A stretch of DNA of 11,111 nucleotides, taken from positions 1 to 11,111 of the forward strand of contig JAGGZZ010000242.1 of NCBI GenBank assembly GCA_021161765.1, read 5' to 3'. The DNA is from Candidatus Methanophagales archaeon (GTDB lineage: Archaea; Halobacteriota; Syntropharchaeia; Alkanophagales; Methanospirareceae). Made by a program: the position numbers and the translations under genes. Position 1 is the first letter of the stretch. Every line of letters begins with the position of its first letter. The notes under the pieces were generated by a model. The model did not search any database and was not told where the DNA came from. It was given only the letters and a program-made list of their open reading frames with translations. Below, in pieces: positions 1-6,405 of the stretch.

Positions 1-120
1 CCGCTCTCAAAGGAGCATTTTGATAGCCGCTAGTCCAGCCCAGTCAATTACTCGACCTCTTACGGGTCATGCTCAATACGGGCCAGCCGATGCACATCCA
101 CCTATTATAGCAATAAACTC

Positions 121-128
121 AAAAAAAA
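121..128 (-). terminator. Poly-T tract after the DUF59 gene
   Basis: Read on the minus strand, a run of eight T lies about 18 bases past the stop codon of the MIP18-type gene. It is preceded by a run of A that could pair weakly with it. Archaeal RNA polymerase commonly terminates at T-rich stretches without a strong hairpin, so this is a reasonable end for the two-gene unit. No transcript data support it. Confidence 0.4.
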
Positions 129-145
129 GTTTTTCATATCGTCAA

Positions 146-463
146 TTACATACTCCCTTGCCAGCTTTCCTGCTCCATGGCTAAAAAAGCCTGCAGTTCT
201 TCCTGATTCATTATCGTTATCTTTAATTCCACCTCGACCTCCACATCCATCTTCTTTATTTGCTCAACCACACTATTTACGAGATAATCCCTGACCTGTG
301 CGGGAATACCGGGAAAGGGAAGAGCCATAGTAACCAGGACCTTGTTCCCTTTGACTGCTATTTCCTTAACTATCCCTAAGTCAACTAAGGTGCGGTCAAT
401 TGCAGGATGCTTTATTTCTGCTACAACCTGGCGAATATCTTCTTCTGATTTTTCTTTAGCCAT
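146..463 (-). CDS. MIP18/DUF59 family protein, probable Fe-S cluster assembly factor
   Basis: This 105-residue protein has the MIP18 (DUF59, FeS_assembly_P) pattern. An N-terminal helix runs into KHPAIDRTLVDLGIV (about residues 18-32), then a beta strand with VLVTMALPFPGIP, then a helix and the strand VEVEVELKITIM. Family members such as SufT and the eukaryotic CIA factor help mature iron-sulfur proteins, often beside an Mrp/NBP35 ATPase, which is absent here. The tail EELQAFLAMEQESWQG looks like the aromatic C-terminus seen in some archaeal members. The start is supported by GGAGG seven bases upstream. That site lies in the last codons of the upstream DUF1684 gene, whose stop is only three bases before this start, so the two are very likely co-transcribed and translationally coupled. 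Family assignment is good; the precise client is unknown. Confidence 0.75.
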   Translation of the reverse strand: MAKEKSEEDIRQVVAEIKHPAIDRTLVDLGIVKEIAVKGNKVLVTMALPFPGIPAQVRDYLVNSVVEQIKKMDVEVEVELKITIMNQEELQAFLAMEQESWQGSM

Positions 464-466
464 TAC

Positions 467-1024
467 TCATCCCTCCTCTCTTTTTAATTTCTTCTCTCCC
501 GCGCGAATAGCCACTTTAAGCCAGTTCTCCGGCGGCACAAAAGGACATACATAGTTTTTACTATACGCACACCATGGATTATACGCTTTATTAAAATCAA
601 GAATCCATCTTCCCTCTGGTGTGCGGTCTCTCTCGGGCTCAAGGTCAATATACCGCCCCGCTCCGTATGTCTCTTTACCACTGGTTGCGTCCTTGAACGG
701 GATAAACAGCCGTTCCTCGCGAGGGTCACTCTTATACGCCTGAAGCGTGCATTCCTCTTCGCCGACTTTGAATCGAAATTCAGCCCAGCGCAGGAAGTTC
801 CGCATATTGCCACCCGTGTCTTCAATTTGTAACAGCTTTTTATCGCCGTGCTCATGAAGTTCGAGCTCGAACCGGTAGTCTGCGTTAGGGGGGTAATATT
901 CAAGACCCCCGAACTTCGCTCGCTCTTCAGGCGGTATCGGCGATTGCCAGTGCACCGCAAAGGATTTATCCTTCTGTTTTCGCGCGCGCACAAGCCCTTC
1001 CTTCCAATCAGTAATTTTCTCCAT
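467..1024 (-). CDS. DUF1684 domain-containing protein
   Basis: I take the start at 1024 (185 residues). A GAGGTGA ribosome binding site lies directly upstream of this ATG, and the longer open frame back to 1147 adds a low-complexity Lys/Glu stretch without family similarity. The protein opens with a W..G....R..KD region and carries FKDATSGKETYGAGRYIDL at about 110-128. It closes with LDFNKAYNPWCAYSKNYVCP (142-161) and PPENWLKVAIRAGEK (164-178), which are the hallmark DUF1684 blocks. No signal peptide or membrane segment is visible. Cys152 and Cys160 are the only cysteines in the conserved C-terminal block. The family is found in bacteria and haloarchaea and its biochemical role is not established. 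It is the first gene of a two-gene unit with the DUF59 protein. The link to Fe-S assembly is guilt by association only. Confidence 0.72.
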   Translation of the reverse strand: MEKITDWKEGLVRARKQKDKSFAVHWQSPIPPEERAKFGGLEYYPPNADYRFELELHEHGDKKLLQIEDTGGNMRNFLRWAEFRFKVGEEECTLQAYKSDPREERLFIPFKDATSGKETYGAGRYIDLEPERDRTPEGRWILDFNKAYNPWCAYSKNYVCPFVPPENWLKVAIRAGEKKLKREEG

Positions 1025-1067
1025 GTTTTCTTTCACCTCACACTTTTTCTTTTTCACAAAACACTTT

Positions 1068-1213
1068 CTTTCTAAAGAAAGAACCTGTGCTAAGAAAGAG
1101 TCTGTTTCTTTTGGTAAAGCTTCTCTTTCCGCGAAGCTGCGAAGCATTTTTGATTAAACTTTTTCTAAAAGTTTGATGATTAAACTTTCCTAAAGTTTGA
1201 AAGGAAAGGTTTG
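1068..1213. repeat. Cluster of short palindromes in a divergent spacer
   Basis: Three A/T-rich palindromes crowd this spacer. TTCTTT-CT-AAAGAA lies near 1069-1083. AAACTTTT-TCT-AAAAGTTT (1156-1174) is perfect, with 8-base arms. AAACTTT-CCT-AAAGTTT (1182-1198) is perfect, with 7-base arms. The last two are embedded in a direct repeat beginning GATTAAACTTT. A further GGAAAGG at 1204-1210 could pair with CTTTCC at 1185-1190 as an alternative fold. They could be regulator binding sites, RNA hairpins or a decayed repeat; the sequence alone does not decide. Confidence 0.6.
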
Positions 1214-1250
1214 TGCTAAAAGAAAAACAAATAAGTTCTTTTGCTTGTTG

Positions 1251-1260
1251 TTATAAAAAA
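1251..1260 (+). promoter_or_regulatory. Putative TATA box for the 1298 gene
   Basis: TTATAAAAAA lies about 42 bases before the ATG at 1298. With the usual archaeal spacing of about 25 bases to the transcription start, this gives a leader of roughly 20 bases. It argues against using the in-frame TTG at 1241, which would lie upstream of the promoter. Confidence 0.4.
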
Positions 1261-1297
1261 GCTACAAGCTTTTAAGTTGAAGAAGAAACACGAAAAA

Positions 1298-1666
1298 ATG
1301 GCACTCATTGTAAAAGATTCGCTCATCCGAAAAAGGGACGGTATACTTCCCACGGGGTCAAGCGGATTCTTTGTTTCCGTTCCATCTGTATTCCTGCTTG
1401 GACTTGCGGATGGTGATAAAATCACAGGAGAGATAAAAATAAAAGAAGGAGCGAAACAGGAAACAAAAGGAATCACACTGATTCTTGAAAAGGAACACGG
1501 AGACAGCTTATTGCATATCCCCGCTGAGGATTGGGATATGAATTTTATGCGCGAAGGCAGAGCGGATTTGAAACTGAAGGAAGCTATTCACGGTGATAAG
1601 AAGAAACAGCTATATCCGAAGCGCGACGTTACGACTTCCCCTGCCATAGGTTGTCGAATCTCGTGA
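1298..1666 (+). CDS. Hypothetical protein, possible AbrB-like N-terminus
   Basis: This 122-residue protein matches no family I recognise. An in-frame TTG at 1241 would add 19 Lys-rich residues, but the putative TATA box at 1251 and the composition favour the ATG at 1298. The N-terminal 45 residues contain SSGFFVSVPSVFLLGLADGDKI. This loosely recalls the strand-P-helix-LGL..GD layout of swapped-hairpin AbrB/SpoVT DNA-binding domains, but the conserved SSKGQ start is absent. A charged stretch follows, then strands around GITLILEKEHGDSLLHIPAEDW, and a Lys-rich C-terminal part. No membrane segment or signal peptide is visible. It stands alone, divergent from the DUF1684 unit. The existence of the gene is likely; its function is unknown. 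Confidence 0.5.
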   Translation: MALIVKDSLIRKRDGILPTGSSGFFVSVPSVFLLGLADGDKITGEIKIKEGAKQETKGITLILEKEHGDSLLHIPAEDWDMNFMREGRADLKLKEAIHGDKKKQLYPKRDVTTSPAIGCRIS

Positions 1667-1698
1667 AATATATATATAAAAACAGAGAATAAATTATG

Positions 1699-1794
1699 GA
1701 CACTGATTTACGCAGATTAACACAGAACACAGATGATAAGAATCAACACGGTTAAACTAAAATATATCTGCGTAAATCCGTGTAAATCTGTGTC
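1699..1794. repeat. Long imperfect inverted repeat (ACGCAGATTA family)
   Basis: The left arm (1699-1726) and the right arm (1767-1794) are inverted copies matching at 23 of 28 positions around a 40-base loop. Each arm is itself built from about 10-base units of the type ACACAGATTT/ACGCAGATTA. The same motif recurs at 7522-7608 and 10933-10962, so this is a dispersed intergenic repeat. It lies between two hypothetical genes and could fold as a long hairpin in RNA. Confidence 0.8.
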
Positions 1795-1814
1795 TCAAAC
1801 AGAGGGAAGTTATA

Positions 1815-1824
1815 TTTTATATAC
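1815..1824 (+). promoter_or_regulatory. Putative TATA box for the 1856 gene
   Basis: TTTTATATAC is a good archaeal TATA-box match, centred about 36 bases before the ATG at 1856. It would place transcription initiation about ten bases before the start codon, close to the ribosome binding site. Confidence 0.45.
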
Positions 1825-1855
1825 AATAAAAAAAACTAAAAGAGGGTGAAAGCAA

Positions 1856-2116
1856 ATGGAAATAAAAGAGGGAGAGCTTTTGACCATTGATGAGGTAATA
1901 AAACTGGAACTTGCAAAGAAGTGGAAAATAGCGATATACGGCAGTGAAAGAGAGGAAGTAGGACCGGAAGAGGAAAGTGCTTCTTATGATACCGAGGGAG
2001 AAAGAAACCTTGAGAGAATCACATCTATGGACGGAGGCAGAGTAAGGTACAGAGTTAAATCGCTTGATGAGGATAAGAAGACATTGTCAGTAATACGGGA
2101 AGTAACATGGGGTTAA
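1856..2116 (+). CDS. Small hypothetical protein, highly charged
   Basis: This 86-residue protein has no family I recognise. It is rich in Glu, Lys and Arg. It starts MEIKEGELLTIDEVIKLE, which could be a short strand followed by a helix, has a polar Glu/Ser segment in the middle (about residues 31-52), and ends with RVRYRVKSLDEDKKTLSVIREVTW, which looks like a beta hairpin. No cysteines, membrane segments or signal peptide are visible. A GAGGGTGA ribosome binding site lies eight bases before the ATG and a TATA-like box lies further upstream, so it is probably expressed on its own. It converges on mtrH with only 36 bases between stop codons. Codon use and the SD site make it a credible gene. 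Confidence 0.55.
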   Translation: MEIKEGELLTIDEVIKLELAKKWKIAIYGSEREEVGPEEESASYDTEGERNLERITSMDGGRVRYRVKSLDEDKKTLSVIREVTWG

Positions 2117-2127
2117 AAATAAAAAAG

Positions 2128-2153
2128 GGGGATAAAAAAATATAAACATCCCC
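2128..2153. terminator. Hairpin at the convergent junction with mtrH
   Basis: GGGGAT (2128-2133) and ATCCCC (2148-2153) are perfect inverted arms around a 14-base A/T loop. They sit exactly where the 1856 gene and the mtr operon converge, and the right arm touches the mtrH stop codon. There are A-rich tracts on the plus strand but no long T run on either exit, so a role as bidirectional terminator is a guess from position. Confidence 0.4.
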
Positions 2154-3145
2154 TATGCCGACATCGTTAGATATGGATGGGGCTCCTTGAGTTCAATCTC
2201 GTGCTCTGTTTGCGCCGCCTCGCCGACAATCATGTCTATCATCCCTATTAGCGGGAACACCGTCGGCGCATGCTCTATTGGCCCATACAGGATGTAATCA
2301 TTGCCCAAAAGTGCAGGGATAACGTTACTGCCTATATCGCACATCTTGAATGCCTCTGCTCCCGGTCCTATCCACACACCTCTTCCTGGATGTTCCGAAT
2401 GCTCTTTCCGGTATGTCTTTATCCACGTCCACGCCGAAGGTGCATTGTGTATTCCCAACCCACATGGAATGCCCCATTTCGACTTGAACACCATCGCGCA
2501 TGCGCAAGTGGAACCCGCACCTGCGCCAATAGGCAGCGTAGCTGGGTCAATCAGAGGTTTTGTTATTCCGCATTCCTTGCCTATCGTTAGTATGCCCTTT
2601 TCAACGCCTCTTATCTTAACCGTGCCAACTCCAGTCTCCATTAAGTCCGCTCTACCTGCTACTGTCGCATCTTTTGGATTGAACGAAAGTAGAATAGCGG
2701 ATTCCAATTTGCTATCCTTAATTACATCGTATTCATCGTCCGTTATAGACATGTTTATCGAATTGTAGATTGCCCTATCTGCCAGTCCCACTTCATCGCA
2801 ATATTTAGCTCCCGCCATCTTCGCCTCTGCAACCGTAGAGTCAATCAAGAAAGGGCTGTCGCTTACTTTTGCGCAGAACTCTATCTCTTTCACCATCGCC
2901 ACTTCCGATTCCGAGAATATCTGTATCCAGCATGGGTTTCCGGTCGTATCGGACATCTCATCCTGTTTGTTTATCGCTTCTTCCGCTTTCTTCTCATCAA
3001 ATATCCCTTTATCTGCATCTTCAACGATATCGTGTTTCGCATAGAATATCGTGCCTGCGAGAACGGTTGCTACTTCCCCCGGCTGCCCCCCTACCTTTGT
3101 CTTCCCTATTTCATATATATCCTGCTTCCTATCAAATACAAACAT
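2153..3145 (-). CDS. mtrH: Tetrahydromethanopterin S-methyltransferase subunit H
   Basis: MtrH is the cytoplasmic catalytic subunit that moves the methyl group between methyl-tetrahydromethanopterin and the cobamide carried by MtrA. The 330-residue sequence shows the family blocks KVGGQPGE (17-24), DEMSDTTGNPC (62-72), DSTVAEAKMAGA (102-113), RADLMETGVGT (165-175), GAGAGSTCACAMVFKSKWG (207-225) and NAPSAW (234-239), consistent with the TIM-barrel pterin methyltransferase fold. There are no membrane segments. It is slightly longer than typical (about 310-316), mostly because of a C-terminal tail after about 315. It is the last gene of the operon, 48 bases after mtrG, the second-largest gap in the operon. 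GGAGG lies about 17 bases upstream and AGGAAAGG closer, so both could serve as ribosome binding site. The identification is secure. Confidence 0.98.
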   Translation of the reverse strand: MFVFDRKQDIYEIGKTKVGGQPGEVATVLAGTIFYAKHDIVEDADKGIFDEKKAEEAINKQDEMSDTTGNPCWIQIFSESEVAMVKEIEFCAKVSDSPFLIDSTVAEAKMAGAKYCDEVGLADRAIYNSINMSITDDEYDVIKDSKLESAILLSFNPKDATVAGRADLMETGVGTVKIRGVEKGILTIGKECGITKPLIDPATLPIGAGAGSTCACAMVFKSKWGIPCGLGIHNAPSAWTWIKTYRKEHSEHPGRGVWIGPGAEAFKMCDIGSNVIPALLGNDYILYGPIEHAPTVFPLIGMIDMIVGEAAQTEHEIELKEPHPYLTMSA

Positions 3146-3193
3146 TTTTCCTTTCCTGTCCTCCTTTTTCTTATCCTTTCTCTAAGTTTTATT

Positions 3194-3466
3194 TTAGATT
3201 AGGAACATCACAAATACCAGTATCCCCACGATAGCACCGTACAATATGCCAAGTGCTAAGCCAATTTTCTCGCCCTGTTTTTGCGCCAGCTCACCCGCTA
3301 CGAACTCGACTTTCTCATCCATCACATTCAACCTATCCAGCAGTTTCGTATGTTCGGGTGGTGTAATTGCAATTGGTATGGGGACAATTAATTCCTTTTT
3401 CAGTTCCTCCTCTAACTCCTCCAGTTCCTTTTCCTTTTCTTCTTCACTTTCCCCTTCTTCTGCCAT
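3194..3466 (-). CDS. mtrG: Tetrahydromethanopterin S-methyltransferase subunit G
   Basis: MtrG is a small subunit of the Mtr complex with one membrane helix. The conserved core is RLNVMDEKVEFVAGELAQK (45-63) followed by GEKIGLALGILYGAIVGIL (65-83), an amphipathic helix leading into a C-terminal transmembrane segment that runs to the end. The protein has 90 residues, a little longer than many MtrG proteins. The extra length is an acidic N-terminal stretch (about residues 2-26, mostly Glu with some Lys) likely to form a charged helix or coiled coil in the cytoplasm. It begins six bases after mtrF stops; GGGGGTG in the end of mtrF can act as its ribosome binding site. Its role in the complex is structural as far as known. 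Confidence 0.95.
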   Translation of the reverse strand: MAEEGESEEEKEKELEELEEELKKELIVPIPIAITPPEHTKLLDRLNVMDEKVEFVAGELAQKQGEKIGLALGILYGAIVGILVFVMFLI

Positions 3467-3472
3467 CGCTAC

Positions 3473-3682
3473 CTATTTCACCCCCATTAACACTATCTTC
3501 AAGCCGGCAAGCACAAGGCTTACAAAGATGCCCAGTGCAAATCCTTTAACAAAACCGACCCAGAGCCCTGCTGCGAATCTCGAATCTTTTCCTATGACCG
3601 TTATCAGCTTCTTTAAATCGTCTATCTTCGCCGTTATCACTGCCGTCTCCGGCGTCTGTTGTGTAACCTTCGGTGCAGCCAT
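3473..3682 (-). CDS. mtrF: Tetrahydromethanopterin S-methyltransferase subunit F
   Basis: This 69-residue subunit has a polar N-terminal half (TAKIDDLKKLITVIGKDSR, about 17-35) and then AAGLWVGFVKGFALGIFVSLVLAGLKIV, a single membrane helix. MtrF resembles the C-terminal part of MtrA, and the similarity is visible here: both have a charged helix ahead of one hydrophobic anchor. The operon position between mtrA and mtrG is the usual archaeal order. Only one base separates it from the mtrA stop. GGGGGTG, coding for the last Gly-Val of MtrA, is its ribosome binding site, so translation is probably coupled. Confidence 0.95.
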   Translation of the reverse strand: MAAPKVTQQTPETAVITAKIDDLKKLITVIGKDSRFAAGLWVGFVKGFALGIFVSLVLAGLKIVLMGVK

Positions 3683-3683
3683 T

Positions 3684-4445
3684 TTATATCACCCCCGCTA
3701 AAGCCCAATACGCAATGAAAGGTATAGCGACAACGAAAGCGAGCAGAAATCCCGCGGCTAACCCGAGAACGGTATTCTTTGATATTGCCATTGATAACTT
3801 GTAGTCCCTTGCCAGCATCTGTGACTTATATCTCGCACTTTCTACCGCACCTGTGATTGTGTCCATATACGGAACAGCAGACATAGCTAACGGCATCTCC
3901 AGTTCCGCCGCTTCTTCTTCTTCTTCTCCCACTTTCACTACCATCGGGTCTTCAGGAAAGGCACCCGGGTCTTTTCCCACGCACTCCTGGACTTTCGCTT
4001 TTATCGCTCCTATGTCTTCTGAACCAATCATGTCGATTATTTCTACTTGCTGTCTGAATCGCTCAACCGCTTCGTGCGGCACGTTCTCGATGAATGGTAT
4101 TGCCCCCGGTGCATCTATGATCTTATGCGACTCCGTATCTACACCTTTCTCATGCATTTTAACCAGTGACCCGGCACATACATGCCCCGGAACTTCTGGT
4201 CCTGAAAGGACGTAGAACCTTATGTTTGGATTGCTGATAATATTCGCTATCTGCTTCTCCAAACCAATATTCTCTGTTTTACAAGACCCTACTATCGCTG
4301 CACCCGCACTGAGTAATTCTGCTACTGCATCATCTTTAAAATGACCACCCGATGATGATACCGCTACGGGATTTTTAGGGTCACCTATCTCATAATCACC
4401 CGTCGCTACGGGCCATCCCTCTGCTGGTTCTTTTTTCTCCACCAT
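3684..4445 (-). CDS. mtrA: Tetrahydromethanopterin S-methyltransferase subunit A (corrinoid subunit)
   Basis: MtrA carries the cobamide (factor III-type corrinoid) that shuttles the methyl group between the MtrH site and coenzyme M. The cytoplasmic domain (about 1-175) includes GDYEIGDP (16-23), CKTENIGLEKQIANIISNPN (55-74), EVPGH (84-88), DAPGAIPFIENVPHEAVERF (111-130) and KDPGAFPEDPMVV (158-170). His88 is the likely equivalent of the conserved histidine reported as a corrinoid ligand in Methanothermobacter MtrA. A Glu-rich linker (174-182) follows, then a charged helix and one C-terminal membrane anchor (about 224-249). The length of 253 is usual for anchored MtrA. It starts two bases after the mtrB stop, with GGGGGTG in the mtrB tail as ribosome binding site. 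Confidence 0.98.
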   Translation of the reverse strand: MVEKKEPAEGWPVATGDYEIGDPKNPVAVSSSGGHFKDDAVAELLSAGAAIVGSCKTENIGLEKQIANIISNPNIRFYVLSGPEVPGHVCAGSLVKMHEKGVDTESHKIIDAPGAIPFIENVPHEAVERFRQQVEIIDMIGSEDIGAIKAKVQECVGKDPGAFPEDPMVVKVGEEEEEAAELEMPLAMSAVPYMDTITGAVESARYKSQMLARDYKLSMAISKNTVLGLAAGFLLAFVVAIPFIAYWALAGVI

Positions 4446-4447
4446 TA

Positions 4448-4756
4448 TTATGCACCCCCAAGTCCTATTCCATACAGCACAAGTGCTACTGCCAGGACGC
4501 CGAACGTCAGCCCCACCATCAGCATCGTGATAAACCCGGCTATGTTTGTTATTCCCTCCCGGTTAGGCTGTGCCATCGCATACGTAGTCGTCGGGTCAAG
4601 AATGTTGAACAGGTCATCAACGGCACTTTCTAAGACGTTCAATTGCTCGTCTATCGGCGCTAAACTAAGCTTGTAAAAACCTGGTCGGGCTTCTCCTACT
4701 GTCAGCGTTGACTCTTCTAAGACTACACCGTATTTTTCATTTATTACTACTACCAT
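4448..4756 (-). CDS. mtrB: Tetrahydromethanopterin S-methyltransferase subunit B
   Basis: I place the start at 4756 (102 residues, MVVVINEKYGVVLEE). The frame stays open to 4825, but that extension overlaps mtrC, is Arg-rich and unlike MtrB, and the 4756 ATG has GGAGG 13 bases upstream, in the last codons of mtrC. The soluble part has two short strands, then PIDEQLNVLESAVDDLFNIL (34-53) and DPTTTYAMAQPNREG (54-68). A single membrane helix follows (about 72-98) and ends in Gly-rich residues. This is the normal MtrB architecture. It lies eight bases after the mtrC stop. Confidence 0.95.
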   Translation of the reverse strand: MVVVINEKYGVVLEESTLTVGEARPGFYKLSLAPIDEQLNVLESAVDDLFNILDPTTTYAMAQPNREGITNIAGFITMLMVGLTFGVLAVALVLYGIGLGGA

Positions 4757-4764
4757 CTCTTTTC

Positions 4765-5625
4765 TTAGCCTCCTAACGTCTTTATCAGTCCGGTGCCCGG
4801 AGTCGCGTATGCTTCCTCCATACACGCTTTCATGTATGCTCTGTAATAGGCTACCCAGACAACAGCACCAAGCACAATCAATGGTACACCCTCAACGGCT
4901 GATAAAGTCAGTGTTGCCGCTATCCCAAGGATGATACTTGCTATTCCGCCTATCTCGATGGACATGAGCAGCGTTCTTCCCCTTCGCTCGTCTGCACCAA
5001 GGCACGTGTTATAGGGCTGAAGCATACCAAAAGCCGATAGAATGAAAATCGCTGCGATTAGTCCGTTGTTTACTACATTTGGCAGTACTTTCGTGATATG
5101 ATACGTCCCCGCTAAAATGGAAGTTTCAATTAGCACTGCCAGTGTTCCTGCTATGCCTAATTCCGTCATCCCTCGTTCCAGGCCCGGTATCTTCATATCG
5201 ATGAACTTATCGCCGTTTGCCAGATTGCCGGATACGAAACCCAGCAGCGCGAGCAGCGCAACACCCGCTAATACGCCGAATGCTATTTCCACTCCGCCCA
5301 CTACTAACGTTCCAAAGTGCGTTGACGCTATTGCAATTCCTGCTATTCCCCCTACAATACCGAATCCCACTGCTAACACGCCTATGGATGGAACACCGGT
5401 TCCTAATCCGTATCTGGCGGTTTTCCTCACTGAATCCGCGCCCCACGCAAAGACGATTATCATACCTATCCCTTCGATGAACGCCGGTAGCCCTGGGAAT
5501 ATCGCTATTAATGCACCGATGATTAGCGCAAAAATCCCCAGCCTCGACTCGTTGAAATAGTCAAAGGATAACTTAAACTCCTCTTTGGGCTTCGCTTTTT
5601 CCTCTTTCGCTTCTTCTTCTCCCAT
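4765..5625 (-). CDS. mtrC: Tetrahydromethanopterin S-methyltransferase subunit C
   Basis: MtrC is one of the three large integral membrane subunits (C, D, E) thought to form the sodium-translocating part of Mtr. The 286-residue protein begins with a charged cytoplasmic stretch (1-18, nearly all Glu, Lys and Ala) and then has repeated hydrophobic segments. Family blocks are ADSVRKTARYGLGTGVPSIG (63-82), IPGLERGMTELG (146-157) and NTCLGADERRGRTLL (206-220). It is slightly longer than typical (about 266-270) because of the acidic/basic N-terminal extension. It begins four bases after the mtrD stop. GGGGGTG in the final mtrD codons is the ribosome binding site. The identification is secure. Confidence 0.97.
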   Translation of the reverse strand: MGEEEAKEEKAKPKEEFKLSFDYFNESRLGIFALIIGALIAIFPGLPAFIEGIGMIIVFAWGADSVRKTARYGLGTGVPSIGVLAVGFGIVGGIAGIAIASTHFGTLVVGGVEIAFGVLAGVALLALLGFVSGNLANGDKFIDMKIPGLERGMTELGIAGTLAVLIETSILAGTYHITKVLPNVVNNGLIAAIFILSAFGMLQPYNTCLGADERRGRTLLMSIEIGGIASIILGIAATLTLSAVEGVPLIVLGAVVWVAYYRAYMKACMEEAYATPGTGLIKTLGG

Positions 5626-5629
5626 CTCG

Positions 5630-6355
5630 TTACATTACACCCCCTACTAACGTGCCGGTAAGCATTGCTATCACTACGATGACCCCACAAAGCACAGACA
5701 CGATTAAGGCACAGGTAAGTCCTGTTCGTATCCGAGCCTTGAACTTCGGGTCATGGAATCCCTCTATCGTCCCTCCGATGTTATACGCTGCGATGATTGC
5801 GTTGGCAATAAAAATACCCATTGCTACTATCCCTGCGGTTGCTACTGAGAAGTGTGCATAGCTGTCTGAAACGAGCACGACATAAATAAGTGCACCGCCA
5901 AATCCGCCTGAAAAACCACCCAGTATTCCCGAGACGTAACTCACTGTTGGAACGCCGTGTCCATCTGTCCGTGGTGTCTTGTATTCCGTCTGCGATTCCC
6001 TGGTTATCGGGTCCACTGCTACTCTGCCTGAACATGGCACTACACCCGCACCAAAGATGTATATCAGGTTTGCAACAAACATGGTGAACCCCATCATCAA
6101 CATCGCGCCCACGGCACCAGACAGAGCAACAAGGATTACGCTTGGGTTTGTCGCCCAAAAACTCGCCACCGTTGACGCCGTGAATAACCCCGTAACTGCT
6201 GCACCGGTCATCAGCATCACACATCCGGTTGCAATTCCCGTGGCAGTAGCCATTGCCGCTGGTGCACCACCCACAGGCATTAAGTGAACCGCAAGAGACG
6301 ACAATATCCCTCCTATTATTATGCACACCAACACCAACAAAAGTGTTTCTATCAT
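5630..6355 (-). CDS. mtrD: Tetrahydromethanopterin S-methyltransferase subunit D
   Basis: MtrD is a 241-residue polytopic membrane subunit with about six hydrophobic segments. Conserved features include a Gly/Ala-rich second membrane region, GAGVVPCSGRVAVDP (102-116), TPRTDGHGVPTVSYVSG (127-143) with the DGHG loop, GGFSGGFGGALIYVV (146-160), and NIGGTIEGFHDPKF (192-205) facing the cytoplasm. These blocks identify the family clearly. It is expected to contribute to the Na+ path with MtrC and MtrE. The start ATG has AAGGAGTG a short distance upstream. The 50-base gap from mtrE is the largest in the operon and is purine-rich on the coding strand. Confidence 0.97.
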   Translation of the reverse strand: MIETLLLVLVCIIIGGILSSLAVHLMPVGGAPAAMATATGIATGCVMLMTGAAVTGLFTASTVASFWATNPSVILVALSGAVGAMLMMGFTMFVANLIYIFGAGVVPCSGRVAVDPITRESQTEYKTPRTDGHGVPTVSYVSGILGGFSGGFGGALIYVVLVSDSYAHFSVATAGIVAMGIFIANAIIAAYNIGGTIEGFHDPKFKARIRTGLTCALIVSVLCGVIVVIAMLTGTLVGGVM

Positions 6356-6405
6356 CTCTTTTCACTCCTTTTATTCTCTTTCTCTTTTCTCTTACTCATT
6401 TTTCC

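Noticed and set aside
2..184. A 60-codon open frame on the plus strand at the left edge, read through without a stop
   Set aside because: It runs into the antisense of the well-supported DUF59 gene, includes the A-rich terminator-like tract and shows no recognisable motif.
1025..1147. An N-terminal extension of the DUF1684 protein by 41 residues
   Set aside because: The extension is Lys/Glu low-complexity, overlaps the palindromic spacer and lacks a good start signal, while the 1024 ATG has a strong ribosome binding site.
5117..5560. Long plus-strand open frames opposite the mtr genes (for example 147 codons at 5117-5560)
   Set aside because: They are antisense shadows of the hydrophobic mtr coding sequences, with Pro/Ser-rich meaningless composition and no ribosome binding sites.
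6352..6399. A 15-codon very basic minus-strand frame (MSKRKEKEN...) between mtrE and mtrD whose TGA overlaps the mtrD ATG
   Set aside because: The gap is simply purine-rich on the coding strand, so any frame reads as Lys/Glu/Arg. The ATGA overlap is suggestive but no family has such a gene here.
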